From: 2-01-FULL-51-21 sp964348955
GTDB lineage: Bacteria > Patescibacteriota > Minisyncoccia > Phycocordibacterales > 2-01-FULL-51-21
DNA length: 14,041 bases
Direction of reading: 5' to 3'
Assembly: GCA_964348955.1 (NCBI GenBank)
Contig: CAYGEN010000020.1
Span: forward strand, 1 to 14,041
Notes under the pieces: generated by a model
The model's input: the letters and a program-made list of their open reading frames with translations, nothing else
The model's database searches: none
What the model was told of the DNA's origin: nothing
Translations under genes and position numbers: made by a program
In this document: piece after piece, positions 8,501 through 14,041 of the stretch
How the letters are laid out: every line of letters starts with the position of its first letter
Numbering within the stretch: position 1 is the stretch's first letter

Positions 8501-10902
8501 GTCCACCCGCTCTGGGGTACGCCGTCTACAATCAAACGCAGTGGCAACCCGATAATCCGCGATGGAACAGGACCGTAGTAAGAACTCGTTACTGGTGTAA
8601 TGGTCACGCTTCCCGAAAGCCGTCCTCCTTCGGTAACGTCCGGCTCAACATATTTAATTTCCCCAATTAGCCCCGTCTTTTTATTCAAATAACCAGTCGT
8701 AGGCACCGGTCCATTCCAAAAGAACGGGGTTCCGGGCGGCAGTGTCGGAGGCGGTATCGGTGTAGGCGTTGGCGTAGGGGTTGGTGTAGGGGTTGGAGTT
8801 GGAGTCGGGGTAGGCGTAGGCGTAGGTGCGGTAACCGTTACCGTTACGCTAGACGAAGGAATTACCGTGCTGGAGGAGATAAGCGTCTGCTCCGTGCATG
8901 CGAGTGTGTAGGTAGCGGTGGTTGTAATGTTTGTGAGAGTTTGGCTTCCGGAAGTTGCCTTGCTTCCAAACCATTGGTTTGAACCACCGCTTGCGGAGCA
9001 GGAAACGGCGTTTGTTGAACTCCAGGTGAGGGTGACGGAACCTCCTGATGTAACGCTCGTTGCCGAGGCACTCAAGGAGACGGAAGGAGTGGGGGGAGGG
9101 GTGGGAGACGGTGCCGGTGTCGTTCCCGAGCCGCTTGGATGTTTATAGACGAGCATACCGGTTCCATGGTGAGAAATACCAATAAAGACATCTTTGTCGG
9201 GTAAGTACACCCATTTGTTGAAAATATAGCCAATATTTTCGGTGGCTCCTGGTACATTCGGCCATGACAGCGACTGCCATATTTTCGTGCTGGGATTATA
9301 TGTCCGTATTTCGGAGCCGCCATTCCAATGAAACAAGGACCCTCCTTTAATAGCGACTGACACCCCCATTCCCGCAATCGTAGGGATATTTTCAACTTTT
9401 TTACTTACCTCTAATGGAATGGTTCGAAGTACCGCTTGAAGAACACCTCCGGCCGCGGCCCAAATTGTTTGCCGCGCGTCATCCCACACCAAAGTCGGCG
9501 CCCCGACATCATTAGTGAGTGTTTCAAATGCACCGCGCCAACTGTTGACTTTTTTTGTTACCGGATCAAACATCACCGAGCACAGGTCGCGATTGATAAT
9601 GACAATTTTTCCATCCGGCAATTCAACCGCGCCCGGTTCAACCCAGTTGCAAAATTCTGCACGGCGAATGTCTGGAAGCATTCTCCAGTTTAGCGGCGCA
9701 ATTCCGTCGCGCGTTTCTGTCCCAGAGGGATTAAACTCCCATATTTCCGCGAGTGGCCAATGAGCACCTGGATCGGCAGTATAGATTCCCGGAAGAGTGA
9801 ACAGTGTTTCGGTTTTGTGAGAAAACACCACACCGCCATAGGTATGTGAAGATGCCGGACCGCAGGAAACCTGCGGTATTTTTATTGTGCCATCGTGAGG
9901 AAGGCCTTCGTGAGAAACGCCGCCTGGAGGAGAAGAGCCGTAAGGCGGGTTAGATGTGACGAGCGACAACGGGCAAGGGTTATTAAGCCGTGTCCATGTT
10001 CCGGTGTTCAAGTTAAATTCGTAGACCTCATTTCCACCGTATGCGGCATGTCCACCGCCATGGAAATATAAAAGGTTGCGCGCACGGTCGTATCCCATAC
10101 TATTCCAATCACGCAATATCGCCCCCGCACCTTCATGAAATTGCAGGGAATCATAATACGGTGTGTTAGCCTTAGTCGGCCATACTGCCGAGATTGAGCC
10201 ATTTATTTCACACCACCCGCTGCCCTGCGCATTGAGTTTTGTCACGCAGTTTGCAAGCGATGTCCCTGTTGTGGATGGCGGCTGTGGCGCGGGTGCGGGT
10301 GTTGGCGCAGTAACCGTAATCGCCACGCTCGCTGAAGAACTTCCTCCCGCTCCTGTACAGAGAAGTGTGTAGGTGGCGGTTGCGGTGAGATTGGCAAGTG
10401 TTTGACTGCCGAACATCGGCTTGTTTCCACTCCAGCCGCCGCTTGCGGTGCAGGATGTTGCGTTTGTTGATACCCACGTGAGTGTGGCAAAGTTGCCGGA
10501 AGAAGACTCCGTGACCCCCGAGGCGCTTAGGGTAACGGAGGGTACCGAGGTTGGAGGAGGATTTGGGGTCGTTTGAGATGTTGTGCCGGCACCGCGAAGC
10601 GTTACCTGTTGCGGAGAACCTTGTGCGTTGTGCTCTACCGTGAGTATCCCCGCCTGCGCGCCAGACGCAGTCGGTTTAAAGGCAATGCCGAGCTGGCATG
10701 ACTCCCCTGCGGAAAGAGTTTTTTGCCCACAGCTGTTTGATTTGATGACAAACTGGCTGTTGTTTACACTGACATTCCCAAGAGTCAACGCATTCGTTGT
10801 CGCGGCGACAAGCGTGCCACTCGGTTGGGGCAATAAAGAAATCACGCCAATGACAAGAATGAGCGCAAAAAATATAATAGCCAATCTGCCTATTACTGCC
10901 AT
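5509..10902 (-). CDS. Giant exported multidomain protein: ASH/Ig-like/Kelch modules with C-terminal peptidoglycan-binding-like repeats
   Basis: 1797 aa, no gene name recognised. In order: a hydrophobic N-terminal segment (about 4-24, uncleaved anchor or signal peptide, possible cut after VAA near 34); a partial ASH/choice-of-anchor-D domain (38-106); an Ig-like domain (121-199); a Kelch/galactose-oxidase-like propeller region (about 217-588, with YFHGGGHAAYGGNEVYEFNL); a second Ig-like domain (606-690); a Pro-Thr linker of about 11 PT pairs; a second large region (about 725-1400) with NHL-like wording (LILIADTGANKVKRLS); an ISPSTIDFGS segment (about 1410); a Gly10 run; and three peptidoglycan-binding-like repeats near 1490-1556, 1600-1680 and 1722-1797 (LQ-LL, ITG-(Y/F), AV-R-Q, GPKT). 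I infer an exported wall-bound adhesin or surface-structure protein. No protease, sortase or lipobox motif was seen. It lies downstream of rodA with its own promoter. Residue positions are approximate. Confidence 0.85.
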   Translation of the reverse strand: MAVIGRLAIIFFALILVIGVISLLPQPSGTLVAATTNALTLGNVSVNNSQFVIKSNSCGQKTLSAGESCQLGIAFKPTASGAQAGILTVEHNAQGSPQQVTLRGAGTTSQTTPNPPPTSVPSVTLSASGVTESSSGNFATLTWVSTNATSCTASGGWSGNKPMFGSQTLANLTATATYTLLCTGAGGSSSASVAITVTAPTPAPAPQPPSTTGTSLANCVTKLNAQGSGWCEINGSISAVWPTKANTPYYDSLQFHEGAGAILRDWNSMGYDRARNLLYFHGGGHAAYGGNEVYEFNLNTGTWTRLNNPCPLSLVTSNPPYGSSPPGGVSHEGLPHDGTIKIPQVSCGPASSHTYGGVVFSHKTETLFTLPGIYTADPGAHWPLAEIWEFNPSGTETRDGIAPLNWRMLPDIRRAEFCNWVEPGAVELPDGKIVIINRDLCSVMFDPVTKKVNSWRGAFETLTNDVGAPTLVWDDARQTIWAAAGGVLQAVLRTIPLEVSKKVENIPTIAGMGVSVAIKGGSLFHWNGGSEIRTYNPSTKIWQSLSWPNVPGATENIGYIFNKWVYLPDKDVFIGISHHGTGMLVYKHPSGSGTTPAPSPTPPPTPSVSLSASATSVTSGGSVTLTWSSTNAVSCSASGGSNQWFGSKATSGSQTLTNITTTATYTLACTEQTLISSSTVIPSSSVTVTVTAPTPTPTPTPTPTPTPTPTPTPTPIPPPTLPPGTPFFWNGPVPTTGYLNKKTGLIGEIKYVEPDVTEGGRLSGSVTITPVTSSYYGPVPSRIIGLPLRLIVDGVPQSGWTIDTTKWENGTHVIGVQAMDSALAESREIQNGSKVVVINNSGVPLTSKEGQAVTGIAFSSYITKSLAWGRVNVLPSIAYPLGHPRSTHPLPTSTDADKLATGEVWWIDGLQHQGTLLYYNFPLLVKNATGDYFISQWNPQSNQESSLAKTSVESSPSFDGLRGISILSPFATLVAGRKTLNSGYLGWLGVDIAGRVVDADLSGEVTTIFGPRSRAGTVQTDPHLTSFTLDQRIAAGEKEFVGNKADQLSLPQDLWPLDDDLILIADTGANKVKRLSRSQARIISSNTCLSATSVWQGFGSEWWVCQGGLYKFDGSTSSLHATIPDAFWVRGDPTLGKLYVLSKRMGLYEVDPTNGTVTTRRDPGAAGLSGFVFFDVDIKGNVGPRGRIYFSMVGSFESNTGIHYMDPGVWVEKTWRPVIQNRGKPYGYGSMQASNDIFGHYLWGLSIHPTEAIWVSSGTSNSSWKIATGHAGALPITDPEFPSDLFGWGKAFIDGGVRDESVGLGLIFGPAGSGGLGYSVDAFRSGTVSQVRTFIDPFLSPSISETNRQNIAIFLWAQRTRPHFIVPPPLTASADTFNPSTQIASLFGAFTRLLSNIAGIAAGQTLPVSISPSTIDFGSQATLSESAVRTITITYSPAPGGTPPPAPPVGGGGGGGGGGSSSVPTPTSPVVPSVPSKIPPFFIVDLRAKDENAMVKELQKMLSSDPTLYPEGVITGYYGEQTTAAVKRLQNKYRILPTGSTSYGTVNAATRVVLNELHKYYASSGSILQLQGTAPISVAPSIPSVARGNLSGSFARPLSLGSNGADVLRLQQLLNRDSATRVAEVGLGSPGSETSYYGMFTLEAVKRFQVKHGIVNSGTSATTGYGTLGPKTRAKFAEVFGGASTPTGGATVAPTPSQSAPATVQYSSAEIRAQKLFPRILRRGMSGEDVMTLQRLLSRNSFIYPEGSITGEFNAQTELAVQRFQLKYSIVQSGTRESTGFGQLGPKTAAKVVEVLD
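6528..6556 (-). repeat. Glycine-codon run (Gly10 linker)
   Basis: Ten consecutive glycine codons on the minus strand (GGA/GGC/GGT/GGG mixture) form a flexible linker between the central region of the giant protein and its C-terminal peptidoglycan-binding-like repeats. The codons vary, so protein-level selection is more likely than simple slippage. Confidence 0.8.
8757..8827 (-). repeat. Hexanucleotide tandem repeat encoding a Pro-Thr linker
   Basis: About 11 imperfect 6-bp units (GGTGTA / GGCGTT / GGAGTT on the plus strand) encode alternating Pro and Thr inside the giant gene. Such linkers are common between exported modules and may be glycosylated. The low complexity makes copy number prone to slippage and assembly error. 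Confidence 0.85.
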
Positions 10903-10912
10903 ATATGAGAAT

Positions 10913-10941
10913 TACTTAAGTATACTCCAATCAATTGTCAA
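10913..10941 (-). promoter_or_regulatory. Candidate promoter for the giant surface-protein gene
   Basis: Minus strand: perfect TTGACA (10941-10936), 17-bp spacer, then TAAGTA (10918-10913), a poor -10. TATACT at 10924-10919 is a better -10 but sits only 11 bp from this -35. With the 17-bp spacing the transcript would begin about 4 nt before the ATG. The -35 flank TTGACAATTGA is identical to that of the proximal rRNA promoter. Confidence 0.4.
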
Positions 10942-10970
10942 ACGAAAAGGGTGGCGAGAGGATTGCGGTT

Positions 10971-12131
10971 TTACACCCCCACAAATTCATTCTTAAGGGC
11001 GTCGCGGTGCGCAGAATGTCCGTAACGGCGCATGCCCATAAGAATTCCCAGTCCGACATACTCCGTAATAAGGTGCGAGCCGCCATAACTCAAGAAAGGA
11101 ATGGTGGTGCCGGTCACGGGCAAGAGACCGATATTCATGCCGATATGTATGGTGAAATGGCTCATAAAAAGAATGGCGAGTCCGATGCCAAACAGAGTCT
11201 CAAAATTGGTCGCTCCTTGCATGGCATTTGCCAAAATCCTCCACACCACAACGCCAAAACAGAAAAAGAGGAGGAGAACGCCGAAAAACCCCCACTCCTC
11301 CGCAAATGCGGCGAAAATAAAATCGGTTTGATATTCGGGAAGAAATCGCAAACGTGATTGCGTTCCGTAGCCAACTCCCTTGCCATAGAGCTCGCCGGAG
11401 CCAACCGCAATGGTTGACTGATAGGCATTGTAGCCGGCGCCTTGAATATCCGTAAGCGGATGTATGAATGTCACAATCCGCTCCTTTTGATAGTCCGCAA
11501 AAACATACACCCACAGCCCGCCCAAGGCGACGGCGGAAAGAATGACCACCATAAAAATATGTTTTTTTGAGATGCCTGACACTAAAACCATGCCGAGCCA
11601 CAAGAGTGCGACAATAATAGTGGAACCGAAGTCCGGCTCAAGAAAAATGAGAAGAGAGATTACGAAGACATAGAAACCCGATATCACTATGTGACGAACA
11701 TTCGCAATCTCAATGTGCCGTTTTGAAAAGTATTTTGCCAAGAGGAGAATGACGACGAGTTTTGCCGGGTCTGAAGGCTGGAATGCAAAAGCGCCGAAAT
11801 CGTACCAACTCCGCGCCCCGTTCACGGTACTGCCGGCGACAAAAAGACCCGCAAGAAGAGTAGTGGCGACAAAGAATAGGCCCACAATCACGTCGGTGCG
11901 ACGCAAAAAACGAAAGTCCAGACGGCTCAATAAAAAGAAAAGGCCGAAAGCAATCGCCGCCCAAAAGAGCTGTTTTTCAAAGAGCAAATTTTGACCGGTA
12001 AATGAGTTTATCGTCACGAGACCTGCGGCAACCAAGGGTATGGTGGAGACGAACAAAATCCAATCAATGTGACGCATTGAGGACTTGGCAGTGGCGCCGG
12101 AGGGGCGCCGGAATGGCGCAAACATATCCAT
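10971..12131 (-). CDS. rodA: Rod shape-determining protein RodA (SEDS peptidoglycan glycosyltransferase)
   Basis: 386 aa polytopic membrane protein of the SEDS family, which polymerises lipid II into glycan strands in the elongation machinery together with a class B PBP. About ten hydrophobic segments are visible. Conserved pieces are NGARSW (104-109), FQPSDPAK (117-124), LEPDFGS (164-170), GYNAYQSTIAVGSGELYGKG (233-252, extending to GYGTQSRLRFLPE), TDFIFAAFAEEWGF (269-282) and NIGLLPVTGTTIPFLSYGGS (333-352). Asp270 in TDFIFA corresponds to the residue known to be essential in studied RodA proteins. The usual QPSE is QPSD here. The TGTTIPFLSYGGS wording and the QKERI loop favour RodA over FtsW, but no divisome genes are present to settle it. 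It starts 2 nt after the stop of the upstream gene, so translational coupling is likely. A second ATG at 12125 is an alternative start. Confidence 0.92.
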   Translation of the reverse strand: MDMFAPFRRPSGATAKSSMRHIDWILFVSTIPLVAAGLVTINSFTGQNLLFEKQLFWAAIAFGLFFLLSRLDFRFLRRTDVIVGLFFVATTLLAGLFVAGSTVNGARSWYDFGAFAFQPSDPAKLVVILLLAKYFSKRHIEIANVRHIVISGFYVFVISLLIFLEPDFGSTIIVALLWLGMVLVSGISKKHIFMVVILSAVALGGLWVYVFADYQKERIVTFIHPLTDIQGAGYNAYQSTIAVGSGELYGKGVGYGTQSRLRFLPEYQTDFIFAAFAEEWGFFGVLLLFFCFGVVVWRILANAMQGATNFETLFGIGLAILFMSHFTIHIGMNIGLLPVTGTTIPFLSYGGSHLITEYVGLGILMGMRRYGHSAHRDALKNEFVGV

Positions 12132-12133
12132 CG

Positions 12134-12901
12134 CTATGGCGTGTTCAAAGGGGAGCGCGCATGCACCTCAATGCGTGTCGCTTCGGCTGAAAAAGGCATC
12201 GGCCACGTAAATACTATTGACTTTTTTTCTCCGCGCGGCAAATTCGGAATAATGGTGCGCGAGGCGGCTAAAGCGTTACCCTGCGCATCAAACGCGACGG
12301 CAGTCGCCTCTACCGCCTTGAGGTCGCCCGCTGACTCGTTTACGATTGTGGCCGAGATGCGCGGCGCACTATCTTGGTTGGTTAAGAGAACCTCTTTCAC
12401 CGCAACTACGGGGATACTCCCCGCGGTGAAGCTCTGCCATGCCGGATTATGTTCAAAAGTAATCTGCGTGCGATTCGGCACGCGCGCGCCGACGAGCAAA
12501 CTTGGTTCAACGATAATTGCCGTGTCGTGCGGAGCAAGGGAGGTTGTGCCGCGCCGTTCAACAATTGGGATATTCCCCGCTTCAAAGAGCGTGAATGTGT
12601 AGGCGATGCTCGCGGCGCCCGATTCAGCATTTTTATTTTCAACATACGCAACCGCATTCCAAACTCCGGGCGCCACCTCAAACGAGCGGCTCCAGAGTAT
12701 CGCGGGCGGCATGATATATTCGCGGCACATAGTGTTACATACTCCGCCGCAGTCAACGCCACTCTCCTTGCCATTTTGCCTGCCGTCTTGGCATGATGCT
12801 GGCCTATAGATAATGCCAAAATAGACGAGCGTGGATACTGCAACCACGACGGAAAGCGCACCACCTAAGTATTGCAACCGCCTCCACATTGCCCATGACA
12901 T
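12134..12901 (-). CDS. Membrane-anchored extracytoplasmic protein with a Cys/Asp/Gly motif, function unknown
   Basis: 255 aa, not named. One hydrophobic segment (about 12-32) is followed directly by SCQDGRQNGKESGVDCGGVC (36-55), a CxDGxxNGxExxxDCGGxCxxxC pattern with Cys37, Cys51, Cys55 and Cys59. I recall this short motif next to the membrane anchor in many CPR and Bacteroidetes surface proteins; calcium binding or disulfide bonding is plausible but not shown here. The remainder (about 62-250) looks beta-rich with two repeats resembling FxxG-Ig-type folds (NAVAYVENKN, SATIVNESAGDLKAVEATA). It precedes rodA by 2 nt and is probably co-transcribed with it, so a role in wall synthesis or its outer face is possible. 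The start could be ATG 12901 or ATG 12889 (MWRRLQY); no Shine-Dalgarno is seen at either. Confidence 0.8.
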   Translation of the reverse strand: MSWAMWRRLQYLGGALSVVVAVSTLVYFGIIYRPASCQDGRQNGKESGVDCGGVCNTMCREYIMPPAILWSRSFEVAPGVWNAVAYVENKNAESGAASIAYTFTLFEAGNIPIVERRGTTSLAPHDTAIIVEPSLLVGARVPNRTQITFEHNPAWQSFTAGSIPVVAVKEVLLTNQDSAPRISATIVNESAGDLKAVEATAVAFDAQGNALAASRTIIPNLPRGEKKSIVFTWPMPFSAEATRIEVHARSPLNTP

Positions 12902-12907
12902 ACATGA

Positions 12908-12913
12908 ATTGTA
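12908..12913 (-). promoter_or_regulatory. -10-like element next to the start of the rodA operon
   Basis: Minus strand TACAAT (5 of 6) ends 6 bp before the ATG at 12901, so transcription would start at or near the start codon itself. No convincing -35 lies 16-18 bp further upstream. The region between this point and the 5S repeats (12914-12955) has no other feature. Confidence 0.3.
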
Positions 12914-12955
12914 CCGCAGTGTATAGAAAACACGAACGAAGGATTCAGTTTTTTA

Positions 12956-13055
12956 TCCTGGCGACTAGCTACTCTCGCCTTGCGACTACCATTCGCTCAA
13001 GTGGGCTTAACTGCCCAAGTGATTGGTTGACGGAATGAACGGGTGTTTTGGCGCG
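12956..13055 (-). pseudogene. Degenerate 5S rRNA copy 1
   Basis: The 3' half on the minus strand is nearly the same as the intact 5S at 13291-13403 (GCAGTTAAGCCCACTTGAG, then ATGGTAGTCGCAAGGCGAG, ending GTCGCCAGGA). The 5' half is altered: GCCGTGTTCGGAATGAG on the plus strand of the intact gene is replaced by a version with about 15 new bases (CAAGTGATTGGTTGA) and a 2-bp loss, and the 5' strand of terminal helix I is missing. Helices I and III cannot form, so this is unlikely to be a working 5S. It is the left member of a 122-bp tandem array. Confidence 0.75.
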
Positions 13056-13077
13056 TGTGCTCAATTTCTTCTTTCTG

Positions 13078-13175
13078 TCCTGGCGACTAGCTACTCTCGC
13101 CTTGCGACTACCATTCGCTAAAGTGGGCTTAACTGCCCAAGTGATTGGTTGACGGAATGAACGGGTGTTTTGGCG
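13078..13175 (-). pseudogene. Degenerate 5S rRNA copy 2 (cut by the assembly gap)
   Basis: Identical to copy 1 over the visible part except for one base (C at 12998, A at 13120), with a unit length of 122 bp. It runs into the N gap at 13176. It carries the same altered 5' half as copy 1, so the change came before the duplication, or both copies come from one assembly artefact. Confidence 0.75.
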
Positions 13176-13275
13176 NNNNNNNNNNNNNNNNNNNNNNNNN
13201 NNNNNNNNNNNNNNNNNNNNNNNNNNNNNNNNNNNNNNNNNNNNNNNNNNNNNNNNNNNNNNNNNNNNNNNNNNN
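13176..13275. other. Assembly gap (100 N)
   Basis: Exactly 100 N, a usual placeholder for unknown length. Reading frames that cross it are meaningless. From the repeat phase on both sides the true length should be 6 bp plus a whole number of 122-bp units, unless the join is wrong. Confidence 0.95.
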
Positions 13276-13290
13276 CTCAATTTCTTCTTT

Positions 13291-13403
13291 CTGTCCTGGC
13301 GACTAGCTACTCTCGCCTTGCGACTACCATCGCCTCAAGTGGGCTTAACTGCCGTGTTCGGAATGAGAACGGGTGTGACCCCACCGACAAATCACCAGGA
13401 CAG
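13291..13403 (-). rRNA. rrf: 5S rRNA (intact copy)
   Basis: The minus strand folds as 5S. The ends CTGTCCTGGTGA and TCGCCAGGACAG pair as helix I, and the core CACCCGTTCTCATTCCGAAC, ACGGCAGTTAAGCCC, GATGGTAGTCGCAAGGCGAGAGTAG matches the bacterial consensus. The conservative mature gene is about 107-113 nt. It lies downstream of 23S on the same strand. Confidence 0.93.
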
Positions 13404-13744
13404 AAGGAACAAAAGAACAAATTTTTGAGCAGAAGCGGGTCTGTCACTCGTCGTTTTCACCACAAGGGCACTTCGATTTTCTAGGACGGAGTACCGTCAA
13501 GAAAATTTGGTCGCTGCTGAAAACGCGTGCGACCTCACCTCGCGCCGCCGTGCTCCGGTCTTGCGGCGCTGCGTGCACTCACGCCTCACCCCACCGACCA
13601 CCGACAAATCACCAAAACAAAAAACTCAATGCTCTTTCCCCGGAGAGCGTGTCCGCCTCTGAACTACCCTGCCCGTAAGCTGGAAGGGTAAGGAGAAATA
13701 TATCAATCAAAGCAGGAAACAAGGGTATGCGATTTGCAGATTTC
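13404..13744 (-). other. 23S-5S internal spacer
   Basis: About 340 bp, long for a 23S-5S spacer, with no complete tRNA and no protein gene. It contains hairpins at 13485-13498 (GACGG / CCGTC) and 13542-13569 (GCGCCGC / GCGGCGC). It also has an exact 17-nt copy of the 5S 5' region (plus-strand CCACCGACAAATCACCA at 13598-13614, as at 13381-13397). Around 13632-13668 the minus strand has a TAGTTCAGAGG segment and a GCTCT / AGAGC hairpin that recall tRNA D and anticodon arms, but there is no T-arm. Confidence 0.7.

Positions 13745-14041
<297 letters not shown>

Larger units (their letters stand above)
12956..13293. repeat. 122-bp tandem repeat array derived from 5S rRNA, interrupted by the gap
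   Basis: Each unit is a degenerate 5S plus an 18-bp-or-longer flank (CTCAATTTCTTCTTTCTG) that also directly abuts the intact 5S. The sequence before the gap ends ...TTTTGGCG and resumes after it at CTCAATTT; in the complete unit these are separated by only CGTGTG. The array thus continues in phase through the gap. Confidence 0.75.

Noticed and set aside
8757..8827. Short regular repeats that might suggest a CRISPR or regulatory array
   Set aside because: Units of 6 bp without spacers, in frame, encoding Pro-Thr pairs in the giant protein; an ordinary linker.
12956..13293. 122-bp repeats as a CRISPR array
   Set aside because: Contiguous tandem units with no unique spacers and clear 5S homology.
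12969..13484. Open frames crossing the N gap on both strands
   Set aside because: They exist only because N positions cannot contain stops; the flanks are 5S-derived repeats.

Overview
The window looks like part of a chromosome from a Patescibacteria (Candidate Phyla Radiation) bacterium, most likely a parcubacterium, assembled from a metagenome. Supporting signs are the 16S 5' end (minus strand, AGAGTTTGATCCTAGCTCAG followed by GGGTGAACGCTGGCGGCG), the style of the secreted proteins (Ig-like, ASH and peptidoglycan-binding modules on one chain), short intergenic regions, and TGA used as a normal stop at the end of secF, which argues against the UGA=Gly code of Gracilibacteria/Absconditabacteria. 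A run of 100 N marks a scaffold gap. The lineage call is inference from these signatures; no tree was built.

Layout, left to right. The 5' end of a 16S rRNA gene (minus strand) runs off the left edge. It is preceded by a ~365-bp leader with two candidate promoters, one overlapping the secF stop codon. Next come secF and secD (minus), the SecDF membrane complex that aids protein export. A 264-bp spacer with palindromic, REP-like sequence follows. Then a polyprenyl-phosphate sugar-1-phosphate transferase (minus) and a GT4 glycosyltransferase (plus) diverge from an 81-bp spacer; both point to surface-glycan synthesis. The GT4 gene meets a 1797-codon gene (minus) tail to tail, and the two share the tetranucleotide CTAG as overlapping stops. 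The giant protein carries an N-terminal membrane segment, a partial ASH domain, two Ig-like domains, a Kelch-type propeller region, a Pro-Thr linker, a second propeller-like region, a Gly10 linker and three C-terminal peptidoglycan-binding-like repeats. Upstream of it on the minus strand lie rodA (SEDS peptidoglycan glycosyltransferase) and a small membrane-anchored protein with a Cys/Asp/Gly motif, 2 nt apart and probably one operon.

The right part holds rRNA: two near-identical 122-bp tandem units carrying a degenerate 5S gene, the N gap, an intact 5S gene, a 23S-5S spacer of about 340 bp with no recognisable tRNA, and the 3' end of 23S rRNA (minus) running off the right edge. Read along the minus strand the order is 23S, 5S, degenerate 5S copies, about 13 kb of protein genes, 16S. 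The genome therefore has either two co-oriented rRNA loci 13 kb apart, a 16S gene unlinked from 23S-5S, or a scaffold misjoin at the N gap.

The common theme of the protein genes is the cell envelope: export (SecDF), wall synthesis (RodA), glycan synthesis (two glycosyltransferases) and a huge exported protein likely held to peptidoglycan. None of the seven start codons has a recognisable Shine-Dalgarno sequence, and several have a -10-like hexamer very close upstream, suggesting short-leader or leaderless transcripts. I found no CRISPR array, transposon, phage or toxin-antitoxin module, and no clearly new defence or mobile system. The least explained items are the degenerate 5S tandem array and the giant protein.
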